NCBI GenBank assembly: GCA_964657565.1
Contig: CAZZVQ010000005.1
Coordinates: 1 to 64,000, forward strand
Source: JAVVHH01 sp964657565
Lineage (GTDB): Bacteria > Pseudomonadota > Alphaproteobacteria > Acetobacterales > Acetobacteraceae
Length of the DNA stretch: 64,000 bases
Direction: 5' to 3'
Position numbers and translations under genes: made by a program. Every line of letters starts with the position of its first letter. The stretch's first letter is position 1. Below the pieces are notes generated by a model. The model did not search any database. It was not told where the DNA came from and saw only the letters and a list, made by a program, of their open reading frames with translations. Positions 1 to 8,067 of this stretch are shown piece after piece.

Positions 1-516
1 CACCGCGAGATCGGCATCCGTTTCTGCGTCGAACACCGTGATGCCCGGGAGCAGGTCGCTGCCGCCAGCCCGATGTGCGGCGATGCCCAACTCCCGCATC
101 GCGGCAACGAGGTCCGGCCCTGCCGGCACCCAGCCGCCGCGCTCCGCCGCATATTGCTGCCCATTACGAGTGACCCGGCCCTGGAACGGGAACGCCGGCG
201 CTAGAACGGCGCGCGTCCACGGCCCGGCAGTGAAGCAAGCCGCCAACTCCGGCAGCGTGTGTCCGCGCATGAGGCTGTCGATCTTCTTGAACGCGATGTC
301 TGCCTGGGTGAGGGCGGGCACTGCGCCGATCGTTGCCGCGCGGGCGGCCTCGAGCGAGCCCTCGCGCGTCGCCAGGTCCATGGCCGCGTTGGCGGGCAGC
401 ACGGCCGGGCGACTGCCCTGCCAAAGCGCATGCACCGGGCCGGTGAGCGCGACGAACTCGGCCGCGGTATCCAGCGCGCCGGTCAGATCGTCGGCGATGA
501 GCCGCAGCGTCGTCAT
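1..516 (-). CDS. Four-carbon acid sugar kinase (DUF1537 family), partial
   Basis: The N-terminal 172 codons of a kinase running off the left edge; the ATG is at 516. Translation begins MTTLRLIADDLTGALDTAAE, the typical opening of the OtnK/DtnK/DenK four-carbon acid sugar kinases, and KKIDSLMRGH near residue 80 matches the family's conserved second block. Known members phosphorylate threonate, erythronate or a 2-keto derivative in the cytosol before dehydrogenation and aldol-type cleavage. The start overlaps the IclR stop by ATGA, so the two are translationally coupled and the IclR protein probably controls it. The C-terminal nucleotide-binding domain lies outside the window, so integrity cannot be judged. 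Confidence 0.8.
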   Translation of the reverse strand, partial: MTTLRLIADDLTGALDTAAEFVALTGPVHALWQGSRPAVLPANAAMDLATREGSLEAARAATIGAVPALTQADIAFKKIDSLMRGHTLPELAACFTAGPWTRAVLAPAFPFQGRVTRNGQQYAAERGGWVPAGPDLVAAMRELGIAAHRAGGSDLLPGITVFDAETDADLAV

Positions 517-1298
517 GCCGCGGCAGACAGCCGGACGGCGCCGGTCAAGGCACGCGTGGCCTGCAACAGCGGCGGCACGGCCGCGGCGACGAAGGCGTCG
601 AGTTCCTGCCGCCCGGTCCGCACTGTTAGGCTGACGGCGGCGCGAACGGTGCCGTTCGGCCAGAAGATCGGGGCGGCGACCGTCCGCAGGCCAAACGCGT
701 TCTCGCCGTCCGAGATGGCGTAGCCCCGCTCGCGCACCTCGTTCAACCGGGCGCAGAGCTGGTCCAAATCGGTCAGTGTCGCGTCCGACAAGGGGATGCG
801 CTCACCGGATTGAAGGATTTGCCGGGCCTGCTCCAGCGGTTGCCAGGCGAGGATCGCGTGGCCGAGGGCGGCGGCGTAAGCGCCTGTCCTGCTGCCGGCG
901 CGGCGGTCGGGCGCTTGCCGTCCCAGGTCGGTTTGGACGCGCTCGAGGTAGACGACGTCCGCACCATCCAGCATGCCGAGCGATGCAGCGTCCGCCACGC
1001 CCGGCACCAAGCCCTGCAAAACCGGCCGCGACTGTTGTTGCAGCCCTCCGGCGGCAAGGGCGGAATAGCCGAGTTCGAGGCATTTCAGCGTCAGCCAGAA
1101 CCGGCGCGTGCCTGGAACGGCCGCCAAATATCCTAGGTCGACCATCGTATGGATGAGGCGGAACGCCGTGCCGCGATCCAGCCCGGCCGACGCCGCGACC
1201 TGGCTGATCGTGAGTTCGGATGTTTCAGCGCGAAAGGCTTGCAGGACGGCGAAGGCCTTCCCGACCGACTGAACGGTACTCTTGCTAGCGTCCACCAC
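513..1298 (-). CDS. IclR-family transcriptional regulator
   Basis: About 261 residues. The N-terminal winged helix-turn-helix (roughly 5-65) includes the family-like stretch SVGKAFAVLQAF and ISQVAASAGLDRGTAFRLIHTM. The rest is the IclR effector-binding domain (YAAALGHAILAW, RERGYAISDGE). An upstream TTG at 1346 would add 16 residues, but AGGAA lies 5 nt before GTG 1298, and IclR homologues start near here, so I prefer 1298. It overlaps the four-carbon acid sugar kinase by 4 bp. Expected role: DNA-binding repressor or activator responding to a sugar acid or related metabolite of that pathway (inference). Confidence 0.85.
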   Translation of the reverse strand: MVDASKSTVQSVGKAFAVLQAFRAETSELTISQVAASAGLDRGTAFRLIHTMVDLGYLAAVPGTRRFWLTLKCLELGYSALAAGGLQQQSRPVLQGLVPGVADAASLGMLDGADVVYLERVQTDLGRQAPDRRAGSRTGAYAAALGHAILAWQPLEQARQILQSGERIPLSDATLTDLDQLCARLNEVRERGYAISDGENAFGLRTVAAPIFWPNGTVRAAVSLTVRTGRQELDAFVAAAVPPLLQATRALTGAVRLSAAA

Positions 1299-1398
1299 GG
1301 CGTTCCTCGCGCTCGTTATCCGAACAAATATTCTTATGCCGATCAATCTAAGGTCTGCTCTGCTGTTGTGTCAACGCAGGAGGTGAAACTACTCCGCA

Positions 1399-1545
1399 CC
1401 AAAGTTGCGACGCGCCATGCGACTGTACGCCGTCGAACCCGGCCTTCATGGCGTTGTCCGTCGCGCGCCGAAGATCCTCCAATAGGGCTGGGATTTCCTC
1501 GGTGCGAAGCGACCGCGAGCGCATCCGGTCGAGTGTGGCGGCCTG
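1399..1545 (-). pseudogene. Old-yellow-enzyme (NADH:flavin oxidoreductase) remnant
   Basis: A minus-strand frame closed at 1348 reads SLRTEEIPALLEDLRRATDN followed by AMKAGFDGVQSHGASQLW. This matches the core of OYE/2,4-dienoyl-CoA reductase-like proteins (TEEI..IV.DFR.AA.NA..AGFDGVE.HGA), where the HGA histidine sits in the flavin pocket. Only about 50 residues remain; both ends of the roughly 360-residue protein are gone and the frame runs into unrelated sequence. It lies in the gap between the IclR gene and the RutD-like hydrolase. The call is by motif memory, not a search. Confidence 0.5.
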
Positions 1546-1606
1546 ATTGCGCAGACTGTCTGCCGAGAACCTCCGCTCTGGCCGATGCCAGCCAGGGCGG
1601 ACCAGC

Positions 1607-2395
1607 TCAGTCGTCGAGGAACTCCTCCAACTCGCGCGTCAATTCGTGCGGGATCACCACATGGGCGTTGTGACCGCCGTAAGGGAGAAGCCGACAGATG
1701 GCCCCTGGAATGGCAGCGGCGATCTCCTCCGAGCACTGGGGTGGGGTACTCGCGTCGTCCGCAAGGCCGAGTACGAGGGTAGGCGCGCCAATACGAGCCA
1801 GGGAGGAACGGCGGTCATGGGCAAGGCATGCGTCGATGCGCCGTTGCATCGCGGGGATGCCGACAAAATCGGCGATCTGGGACGGCAACCCCGTCATAAG
1901 GGCCTGATCGTGCTCCACGATCCACCGCGGCGGGTAGATTCCGAGTGGGCCGGTCCGGAGGAAGGCCTCGATGCCTTGGGCGGTCAACACTTCGCGCCGC
2001 GAGGTCATGAGGCGGGTGAAATACGGGTCCGGTCCAGGCCAGCTGGCATAGATGACCAGCCTGTCCACGCGCGACGGATGGTCGGCTGCGATCGCCTGCG
2101 CAACCGCTCCGCCGAGCGAGTGGCCGACGATATGCGCTTTGTCGAGGCCAAGGTGGTCCATCAAGCCCAGCGCGTCTGCGGCAATCTGGTCCACGGAGTA
2201 GTCGCCATCCCAAGGGCTGCTCCTGCCCAGACCTCGGTGATCGTGGGTGATCACCCGAAATCGTCGGGCGAGCCGGGCTGCCACCGCTTCCCATGGCTGT
2301 GCGAGCCCGTTCAGGCCGGATATCAGCAGCAGCGGTTCACCCGCGCCGACCTCCTCGTAGCTCAGCTCCCCCCACTCGAACGATACTGACGCCAT
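1607..2395 (-). CDS. RutD-like alpha/beta hydrolase
   Basis: 262 residues, a single alpha/beta-hydrolase domain. Nucleophile elbow GHSLGG with Ser93, probable acid Asp213/214 (LGLADD) and His242 in LPYGGHNAHV. Layout and several stretches (LISGLNG near 24, YPPRWI, PYGGH) follow RutD, the putative aminoacrylate hydrolase of uracil degradation, rather than generic esterases. It is the last gene of the hydantoin operon, 21 bp after the amidohydrolase stop, with RBS AGGAG. It probably releases an aminoacrylate- or carbamate-like product made upstream. Another alpha/beta hydrolase activity cannot be excluded from sequence alone. Confidence 0.75.
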   Translation of the reverse strand: MASVSFEWGELSYEEVGAGEPLLLISGLNGLAQPWEAVAARLARRFRVITHDHRGLGRSSPWDGDYSVDQIAADALGLMDHLGLDKAHIVGHSLGGAVAQAIAADHPSRVDRLVIYASWPGPDPYFTRLMTSRREVLTAQGIEAFLRTGPLGIYPPRWIVEHDQALMTGLPSQIADFVGIPAMQRRIDACLAHDRRSSLARIGAPTLVLGLADDASTPPQCSEEIAAAIPGAICRLLPYGGHNAHVVIPHELTRELEEFLDD

Positions 2396-2416
2396 CCTCG
2401 CCTGCCTCTCCTGTCG

Positions 2417-3787
2417 TCAGCCTTCGAAGGCGGCGCGGGCTTCCGGAAGGTCCCAAATGCGGCGGATCGCAGCCGCACCCGCCGTCGCGATAGCGGCCTC
2501 GTCGCCCCCGGTGTAGCGGCCATCCGCGATCAGGACCCGGCCGTCGACGACGATCTGGTCGATATCGGCGCGGTTCGCCAGCGCGATCAGCGCGCGACGC
2601 GGGTCCGCGATCGGCTGCAGCATCGGGTGGGACAGGTCCACCACCGTGAGGTCGGCCCGGCTTCCCGGAGCGATCGTACCCAAATCGGGCCGGCCGATCG
2701 CGGCCGCCGCGGTGGCCGTTACCGCCTCGATCAGCTCTGGCGCGGACGCCACTTCCGCCCGTCCCGCAGTGATCTTGGAAATCATCGACGCCGCGTTCAG
2801 CTCACCCAGCAGATCCATGTTGTAGCCATCCGTCCCGACGACCGTCCGAACGCCATGCCCGCGGAAATGGCCGAAGGCGGCGGTCGTGCCGGTCCGGGCG
2901 AACACCCGTGCGCAGTTCAGCACGGTGCTGCCCCGCACCGCCATCAGCCCCAGATCCTTGTTCGTGCAGCAGACGCAGTGGGCGGCCAGCAGGTCGGGGG
3001 CCAGCACGCCGAGCCAATCGAGGTATTCCGCCGGCGTGCGGCCATCATAGCGGGCGGCGATCGTCGCCACCTCGCCCGGGCTCTGTGCCAGGTGGGTCGT
3101 AATCGGTACGCCGAGCTCACGCGCCCGGGCAGCGCAGGCACGCAGCAAGTCGGGACCGCAGGTGTCGGTCGCGTGCGGGCTCATGGCCAGCGAAATGCGG
3201 CCGTCAGCCTGGCCGTTCCATTGCTGATACAACGCGTTCCAGCGGTCCAGATCGGCCTGCCCATCGTCCCCGACGTAGCGCACGGTTCCATCGGGGCCAG
3301 CCTTGGCATCGGCCGTGGAGAGCAGATAGGGCGCGCCGTAGAAGCGTATCCCCATCTCGGCCGCAGCGTCGAACATCTCCGGAATGCCGTTGCGGAACGG
3401 CTCCATGACGGTCGTGGCGCCCCCCTTGAGAAGCTGCAGGAAGCCCATGCGCGCGATCGCCATCCGCTCGGCCGGCGAGAGTATCTCGAGCCCGCGCTTC
3501 GATAGGGGCATCAGCACCGTATAGACGATACTCTGGTTGTTTTTGCGGCCGTTGCCATCCTCGGTGTGCGTTCGCGCGACTGCCTCGCTGAAGCAATGGT
3601 TATGCAGGTTCAACAGCCCGGGCAGCACGAAGCGGCCCGGCTTGTCGAACACCTGATCGGCCCGCGGGCGCGACGGCGTGACGGCCGCCACGCGGTCGCC
3701 CTCGAGCAACACCCAGTGGTCCGGCAACACGACCTGCCGGCCCGCCTGGTAGGTCAGCACATGGCTGCCGAATATCGCGACGCTCAT
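2417..3787 (-). CDS. Metal-dependent amidohydrolase (SsnA/AtzA/TrzA type)
   Basis: 456 residues with the full amidohydrolase metal site: HNH at 62-64, SPH at 203-205, THLAQSPGE with His232, AAHC with His270 and GTDGYN with Asp320. This is the cytosolic subtype III pattern (one metal, no carboxylated lysine) shared by guanine/cytosine deaminases, AtzA/AtzB chlorohydrolases and SsnA. The substrate is unknown; an N-heterocycle or ureide fits the neighbours. The start overlaps the upstream binding-protein stop by ATGA. It is separate from the cyclic amidohydrolase remnant at 5376, whose C-terminus differs. Confidence 0.82.
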   Translation of the reverse strand: MSVAIFGSHVLTYQAGRQVVLPDHWVLLEGDRVAAVTPSRPRADQVFDKPGRFVLPGLLNLHNHCFSEAVARTHTEDGNGRKNNQSIVYTVLMPLSKRGLEILSPAERMAIARMGFLQLLKGGATTVMEPFRNGIPEMFDAAAEMGIRFYGAPYLLSTADAKAGPDGTVRYVGDDGQADLDRWNALYQQWNGQADGRISLAMSPHATDTCGPDLLRACAARARELGVPITTHLAQSPGEVATIAARYDGRTPAEYLDWLGVLAPDLLAAHCVCCTNKDLGLMAVRGSTVLNCARVFARTGTTAAFGHFRGHGVRTVVGTDGYNMDLLGELNAASMISKITAGRAEVASAPELIEAVTATAAAAIGRPDLGTIAPGSRADLTVVDLSHPMLQPIADPRRALIALANRADIDQIVVDGRVLIADGRYTGGDEAAIATAGAAAIRRIWDLPEARAAFEG

Positions 3788-5367
3788 GCCGGCCGCACGT
3801 TCCAGAACACGGCCGTGCCATCCAGCACCCCCGTGATCGCCTTACGATAGGAGGTCGGCTGTTTGTACTCGCCCAGCGGCAGGAACGGCACCTCCTCCCA
3901 GGCGAGCGACTGGATGTCGCCGCAAATGCGCTGCTGCTCGGCCGTGGTGGGCGCTTGCAGCCAGCTGTCGCGCAGGGTGTCCATCCGTTCGCTCCGATAC
4001 CATCCGGCCACGCTGCCATTGCTTGGCAGCAAAGGATGCCCGGCGGGATTGAGGCAATCGATCCCTTGCCAGTTGCCGGCCCCTGCGCTCCAGCCCCCCG
4101 CGCCGGTGGGATCTTTCTTTTGCTGCCGCTGCAGAACGGATCCGAAATCCATTCCGGCATACTCCACATTCATGCCGGCCTGCTGGAACATGTCGGCGGC
4201 CACATCCCCGAGCGGCTTCTGCGCCGTGGAGTTGGCCGGAACCAGCACGACGACCTTCTCACCGCCGTAGCCGGCCGCCTTCACGGCCTCGCGCACGGCC
4301 CGCATGTCGCGCGGCGCGCCGAACAGGTTGGCGGGCGGCGGCACGGCCATGGGCGTGGCGGGCGTGAACACGCCGGCCGGCACGACGGTGTAGGCCGGGT
4401 CGTCACCAGCGACGGCGGTCATGAAGGCGGACTGGTCCACGGCGCCCAGAATCGCCCGCCGAATGGCGGGATTGTCGAAAGGCGGCTGCAGGTGGTTGAG
4501 CCGCATGAGGCAGGTGTAGCCGCGCTGGTCCAGCACGCGGATGGTCAGCCCGGGCTGTCGACGCAGCAGCGGGACTAGATCGTGCGGCACCGTTTCCTGC
4601 CAGTCCTGCTCCCCCGACTGCAACGCGGCGACGCCGGTGGCCGCGTCCGGCATCGTGGTCCAGACGACGCGGTCGTAGTGCACGATCTTGGGCCCGGCGG
4701 TCCAATCCGCCGTGCCGCTGGCGCGCGGCTGATAACGCTCGAACCGCTGGTAGACGTTGCGCGCGCCGGGCACTCGCTCGTCGGCGACGAAGCGGAACGG
4801 CCCGCTGCCGACCGCCTCCGCCAACGGCTTGAATGGGTCCTGGGTGGCCAAGCGCTCCGGCATCATGAAGGCGGCCAGGATCGCGGCCTTGCCGAGTGCC
4901 ACCGGCAACAGCGGGAACGGGCGCTTGAGCCGAAAGCGGATCACCTGGTCGTCCGGCGCGGACAACTCGTCCGTCGCACGCATCAGGGCGGCACCGAACG
5001 CGTCGCGCGCCGCCCAGCGCCGGATGCTGGCGGTGCAGTCCCGTGCCAATACGGGCGTGCCGTCATGCCAGGCCAGGCCGTCGCGAAGCCGTAGGTCCCA
5101 CTGCCGCCGGTCATCGCTGACGACATGGCCCTCCACCATCTGCGGCGAGACCTCCAGCGCCGCATTGATGCCGTACAGCGTGTCGTAGACCATGAAGCCG
5201 TGATTCCGCGACACCTGGGCGCCGGCATAGATCGGATCGATGAAGGCCAGGTCGATGGCCGGGATGAACCGCAACGTGGTCTGCGCCTGCGCGCGGATCA
5301 CCCCCGGCGCTCCGAGCATGGGCGCGGCAGCGGCAGTGCCGAGTAGGGTGCGTCGTGTGATCTGCAT
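3784..5367 (-). CDS. Orphan ABC solute-binding protein, family 5 (peptide/nickel type), Tat-exported
   Basis: 527 residues. The N-terminus MQITRRTLLGTAAAAPMLGA is a twin-arginine signal (TRRTLLG). The mature part is an extracytoplasmic SBP_bac_5 protein (GPKIVHYDRVVWTTMPDAAT, AILGAVDQSAF). RBS GTAGGAGA precedes the ATG. No family-5 permease or ATPase lies in this operon; the only importer here (7237-11309) is of the amino-acid type. It may therefore use permeases encoded elsewhere, such as the two Dpp systems at 28-45 kb. The ligand could be an oligopeptide, ureide or hydantoin (inference). Confidence 0.88.
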   Translation of the reverse strand: MQITRRTLLGTAAAAPMLGAPGVIRAQAQTTLRFIPAIDLAFIDPIYAGAQVSRNHGFMVYDTLYGINAALEVSPQMVEGHVVSDDRRQWDLRLRDGLAWHDGTPVLARDCTASIRRWAARDAFGAALMRATDELSAPDDQVIRFRLKRPFPLLPVALGKAAILAAFMMPERLATQDPFKPLAEAVGSGPFRFVADERVPGARNVYQRFERYQPRASGTADWTAGPKIVHYDRVVWTTMPDAATGVAALQSGEQDWQETVPHDLVPLLRRQPGLTIRVLDQRGYTCLMRLNHLQPPFDNPAIRRAILGAVDQSAFMTAVAGDDPAYTVVPAGVFTPATPMAVPPPANLFGAPRDMRAVREAVKAAGYGGEKVVVLVPANSTAQKPLGDVAADMFQQAGMNVEYAGMDFGSVLQRQQKKDPTGAGGWSAGAGNWQGIDCLNPAGHPLLPSNGSVAGWYRSERMDTLRDSWLQAPTTAEQQRICGDIQSLAWEEVPFLPLGEYKQPTSYRKAITGVLDGTAVFWNVRPA

Positions 5368-5375
5368 GGTCTCTC

Positions 5376-5561
5376 CTACGCCGAGAAGTGGGCGAGGCGG
5401 CCGCTCGGCGAGCCGAGCACCTCATCGTCCCGCATTACGGTATGCCCTCGCACGATGGTGGCCACGGGCCAGCCAGTCACCTGCATGCCAGCGAACGGTG
5501 TCCAGCCGCAGGGAGAGGCGATCCAGCACGTGCAGCCCGGCAGCGTCCAGCACGGTATCAT
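5376..5561 (-). pseudogene. Cyclic amidohydrolase (hydantoinase/dihydroorotase-like) C-terminal remnant
   Basis: The last 45 or so residues, GWTPFAGMQVTGWPV then ATIVRGHTVMRDDEV, match the C-terminal strand of dihydroorotase, allantoinase and hydantoinase enzymes (TPF.G..VTGWPV.TIVRG..V..D). A second frame just upstream continues the similarity (DTVLDAAGLHVLDRLSL), so at least one frameshift is present, and the catalytic barrel with all metal ligands is missing. It sits exactly where a hydantoinase would be expected, between the racemase and the orphan binding protein. Confidence 0.6.
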
Positions 5562-5564
5562 TCC

Positions 5565-5618
5565 TCACCCGAGGGCGTCAGGCACAGGCCACCCCGGATC
5601 AAAAAAATCGAAGTGCAT
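5565..5618 (-). other. Short 17-codon frame, possible 5' end of the deleted amidohydrolase gene
   Basis: ATG at 5618 follows GAAGGAAC at a proper RBS distance and reads MHFDFFDPGWPVPDALG before a stop. It lies directly upstream of the amidohydrolase remnant and downstream of the racemase. The simplest reading is that the original start region survived an internal deletion that removed the body of the hydantoinase-like gene. The peptide itself matches nothing I recognise, so this could also be chance. Confidence 0.25.
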
Positions 5619-5645
5619 CGAGGTTCCTTCGGATGGATGTGGCGC

Positions 5646-6305
5646 TTAAACCGCTGCCGACAGCAGCACGGCGCCGATCGCGGCGGCAGCGGCCTGTTGC
5701 GAGGGCTCGATGACCGGCCGCCCGATCGCCGCCTCGATCACCGCGCGATGAGATGCCATGCCGGCGCAGCCCAGAACCACGGCGTCCGCACCGCGTTCTT
5801 CGACCAGCGCCCGGCCGGCCGCGATCATGCTCTCCCGCACCGCCGCGCCGGCGGTGTCGGCGGCGGAGGCGTTCACGGCCCAGCTTCCGGCATAACGGCC
5901 ATCGACCCCCATCTGACGCACCAGGCGCTGCTGGCGACGGATGCTAGACGAAGATAGCGCAATGATGCCGAACCGCTCGCCGCAGGTGAGCGCGCGCAGG
6001 ATGCCCCATTCGGCGATGCCCATCACCGGGCGCCCGCGAGCCGCCTCGCGCACCGCATGCAGGCCCGGGTCGCTGAAACAGGCCAGCACGAACGCGTCCG
6101 ACGTGTCGCGGCTGACCCATTCCACCAGCGGCATCACCACGCTGTCGGCATCGCGCTGGCTAGCGATCCCCGGCGGACCGCTGTCCAGCCCGGCGACCGC
6201 GATCTCCGGCCCGCCAGGGATCCGTAACGGCGCCATCGCCACATCGATCGCCGCAGTGACGGCGGCCGACGAGTTCGGATTGATCACCAGGATGCGTTTT
6301 GGCAT
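5646..6305 (-). CDS. Aspartate/glutamate/hydantoin racemase family protein
   Basis: 219 residues beginning KRILVINPNSSAAVTAAI, the signature opening of hydantoin racemases and related Asp/Glu racemases. The two cofactor-independent catalytic cysteines are present as ACFSDPG (Cys76) and LGCAGM (Cys180). The expected reaction is interconversion of L- and D-5-monosubstituted hydantoins, feeding the D-specific carbamoylase at 11314. RBS GGGAGG. Maleate isomerase-like or allantoin racemase (HpxA) activity are alternatives; allantoin racemase is attractive given the PuuE-like neighbour. Confidence 0.85.
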   Translation of the reverse strand: MPKRILVINPNSSAAVTAAIDVAMAPLRIPGGPEIAVAGLDSGPPGIASQRDADSVVMPLVEWVSRDTSDAFVLACFSDPGLHAVREAARGRPVMGIAEWGILRALTCGERFGIIALSSSSIRRQQRLVRQMGVDGRYAGSWAVNASAADTAGAAVRESMIAAGRALVEERGADAVVLGCAGMASHRAVIEAAIGRPVIEPSQQAAAAAIGAVLLSAAV

Positions 6306-6323
6306 CGCGCACGCCTCCCTGGA

Positions 6324-7211
6324 TCAGCCCGGCGTCTCCGCACGTTCATGGGTCAGGAAGTTCTTCACGATCTGCTCCCCGGTCGCGATCCACAGGTCCG
6401 GACAGGATTGGGCATAGGTCAAGAACTCGCGCAGCAGCCGCAATCGCATCGGCCGGCCGCTGCATTGCGGGTGCAGGACGGTCGTCACCATCGCGCCCCA
6501 ATCGCGCGTCTCGTCCAACTCGTCCTTCCAAATCGACAGCACATGCTCCTTCGGGAAGATCGGACGCGGGCTGAACCGGGCGGAGAGCCCGTGCATCCAG
6601 TCGTCGTAGCTGGCCGTCACCGGCAGCTCGATCGTGCCCGGGGAACCGTCGCGCAGCACGTGCCGGTACGGGCGCACGTCGTCGCGGAACGAGCTGGTGT
6701 AGACGATCCCGCGCTGCACCAGCGCCACGCGCAGCGCCTCGGTGAACTCCCCAACCGGGGCGCGGTAGCCGGTGGGCACCACGCCCAGGCCACGCTTCAA
6801 CGCCTCGAACCCACGGTCCAGCTCCTCCTCGAGGAAGGGAGCGCCGGGGTCGGGCATCAGATGATGGTAGCCGTGATGCCCGATCTCATGCCCGGCGCGC
6901 AGGATGGCCTCGCACATGGCGGGGTGGGCGTCGACCGACCAGCCGGTGATGAAGAAGGTCGCCTTGAGCCCGAGCTGGTCGAGCAGTTCCAGCAGCTTAG
7001 GCGTGCCGACCCGGGCTTCGAAGCCGCCGTAGCTCATCGTGATCAAGCGGTCGGCATGGGCCGGGTCCTTGCCGGTCCAGGCGCTTTCCGCATCCACGTC
7101 GAACGACAGGAACATCGCGGCTGTAAACGGTATCGGCCACGGATAGGCCGGCGCCGGTCCGGCCATGTTGGCCGGGGTCGGCGGAATCAGGTCGAGTGCG
7201 TATGAGTCCAT
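6324..7211 (-). CDS. Polysaccharide deacetylase/PuuE-allantoinase-like hydrolase
   Basis: 295 residues of the NodB-homology fold: metal-binding motif 1 FDVDAE (Asp38, Asp40) and motif 2 GHHGYHH (His112/His116), then YRAPVGEF as motif 3. There is no signal peptide or carbohydrate-binding domain, so it is cytosolic like PuuE, the cofactor-free allantoinase, and like DUF-type amide hydrolases linked to ureide catabolism. Its place between the racemase and the amino-acid importer supports a ring-amide substrate rather than cell-wall sugar. It could replace the broken cyclic amidohydrolase at 5376 (inference). Confidence 0.75.
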   Translation of the reverse strand: MDSYALDLIPPTPANMAGPAPAYPWPIPFTAAMFLSFDVDAESAWTGKDPAHADRLITMSYGGFEARVGTPKLLELLDQLGLKATFFITGWSVDAHPAMCEAILRAGHEIGHHGYHHLMPDPGAPFLEEELDRGFEALKRGLGVVPTGYRAPVGEFTEALRVALVQRGIVYTSSFRDDVRPYRHVLRDGSPGTIELPVTASYDDWMHGLSARFSPRPIFPKEHVLSIWKDELDETRDWGAMVTTVLHPQCSGRPMRLRLLREFLTYAQSCPDLWIATGEQIVKNFLTHERAETPG

Positions 7212-7236
7212 CGTTCAGGCCTGTCCCGTCTTTCGA

Positions 7237-8067
7237 TTACCGAGCGACATTGATCGTCGCCTTATCCACGGCTGTGCTGGACAGCTGCCACTTGTCGAGG
7301 AGAGTACGGTAAGTGCCGTCGGCAATCAGAGCGTCGAGCGCGCCGGCCACCGCCTGCTGCAGCCCTGTCTCGTTCACGGGCAACGCCATGGCGGTGTACT
7401 GTACGGCAATCGCGCTACCGAGCGCCACGTAGCTGTTGGGTTCCTGCGCCATGATGTAGGGCAGCGTCTCGCTCCCCTGCACCGCGGCGTCGATGCGGCC
7501 CTGCTTGAGCTGGGTCCGCGCATCGGCCGAGCCCTCGGTGCCGACGAACTTGACCGGCTTGTCGGCCGGGCAGTTGGCGTCGCTCCAGGCCGCGATGTCC
7601 TTGGGGAAGTTCGTCCGCCGGCTAGCGCCGACATTCTTGCCGCACAGGGCGGTCATGTCCTTGAATTCCGCCTCGCGCGACTTTTGGACGAAGAACTGTG
7701 GGCCGCTCTTGATGTAATCGACGAACGACGCGGCCTCGTGCCGTGTCGGCAGGTCGGACATCCCGGACAGGATCGCGTCCACCCGGCCGGTCGAGAGCGC
7801 TGGCATCATCTGGTCGAAGCTCGTCTCCTGCCAGGCGATCTTCACGCCGAGTTTCTTGGCGATCGCCTCGCCCAACTCCACGTCGAAGCCCGTGAGTTGC
7901 CCGGTCGCCGGGTCCTTGAAGTCGAGCGGCGGGTAGTTCGGCACGATGGCGACGCGCATCGTGCCGCTCTTGGCGATGGCGGGCGGTAAATCGGCCGCAG
8001 CGGCCAACCCGGCGGGAAGGCACAGCAGGGCGGCGGCGATCAGATGCTTCATCAAGGATTCCATCAT
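7237..8067 (-). CDS. Polar-amino-acid-type ABC solute-binding protein, copy 1
   Basis: SBP_bac_3 fold, up to 276 residues. The ATG at 8067 overlaps the preceding stop, but the true signal peptide (MKHLIAAALLCLPAGLAAAA) begins at 8052 behind GGAATCC, so 8052 is likely. Ligand-site elements: RVAIVPNYPPLDF, TGFDVELGEAIAKKLG, ALSTGRVDAILSGMSD. It shares with the copies at 8064 and 10485 an LCG...W-S...C cysteine pair and RxQLxQGRxDAxVQxSExxPY. Periplasmic ligand capture for the permease/ATPase at 8864-10488; the ligand is presumably an amino acid, N-carbamoyl amino acid or ureide. Confidence 0.88.
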   Translation of the reverse strand: MMESLMKHLIAAALLCLPAGLAAAADLPPAIAKSGTMRVAIVPNYPPLDFKDPATGQLTGFDVELGEAIAKKLGVKIAWQETSFDQMMPALSTGRVDAILSGMSDLPTRHEAASFVDYIKSGPQFFVQKSREAEFKDMTALCGKNVGASRRTNFPKDIAAWSDANCPADKPVKFVGTEGSADARTQLKQGRIDAAVQGSETLPYIMAQEPNSYVALGSAIAVQYTAMALPVNETGLQQAVAGALDALIADGTYRTLLDKWQLSSTAVDKATINVAR

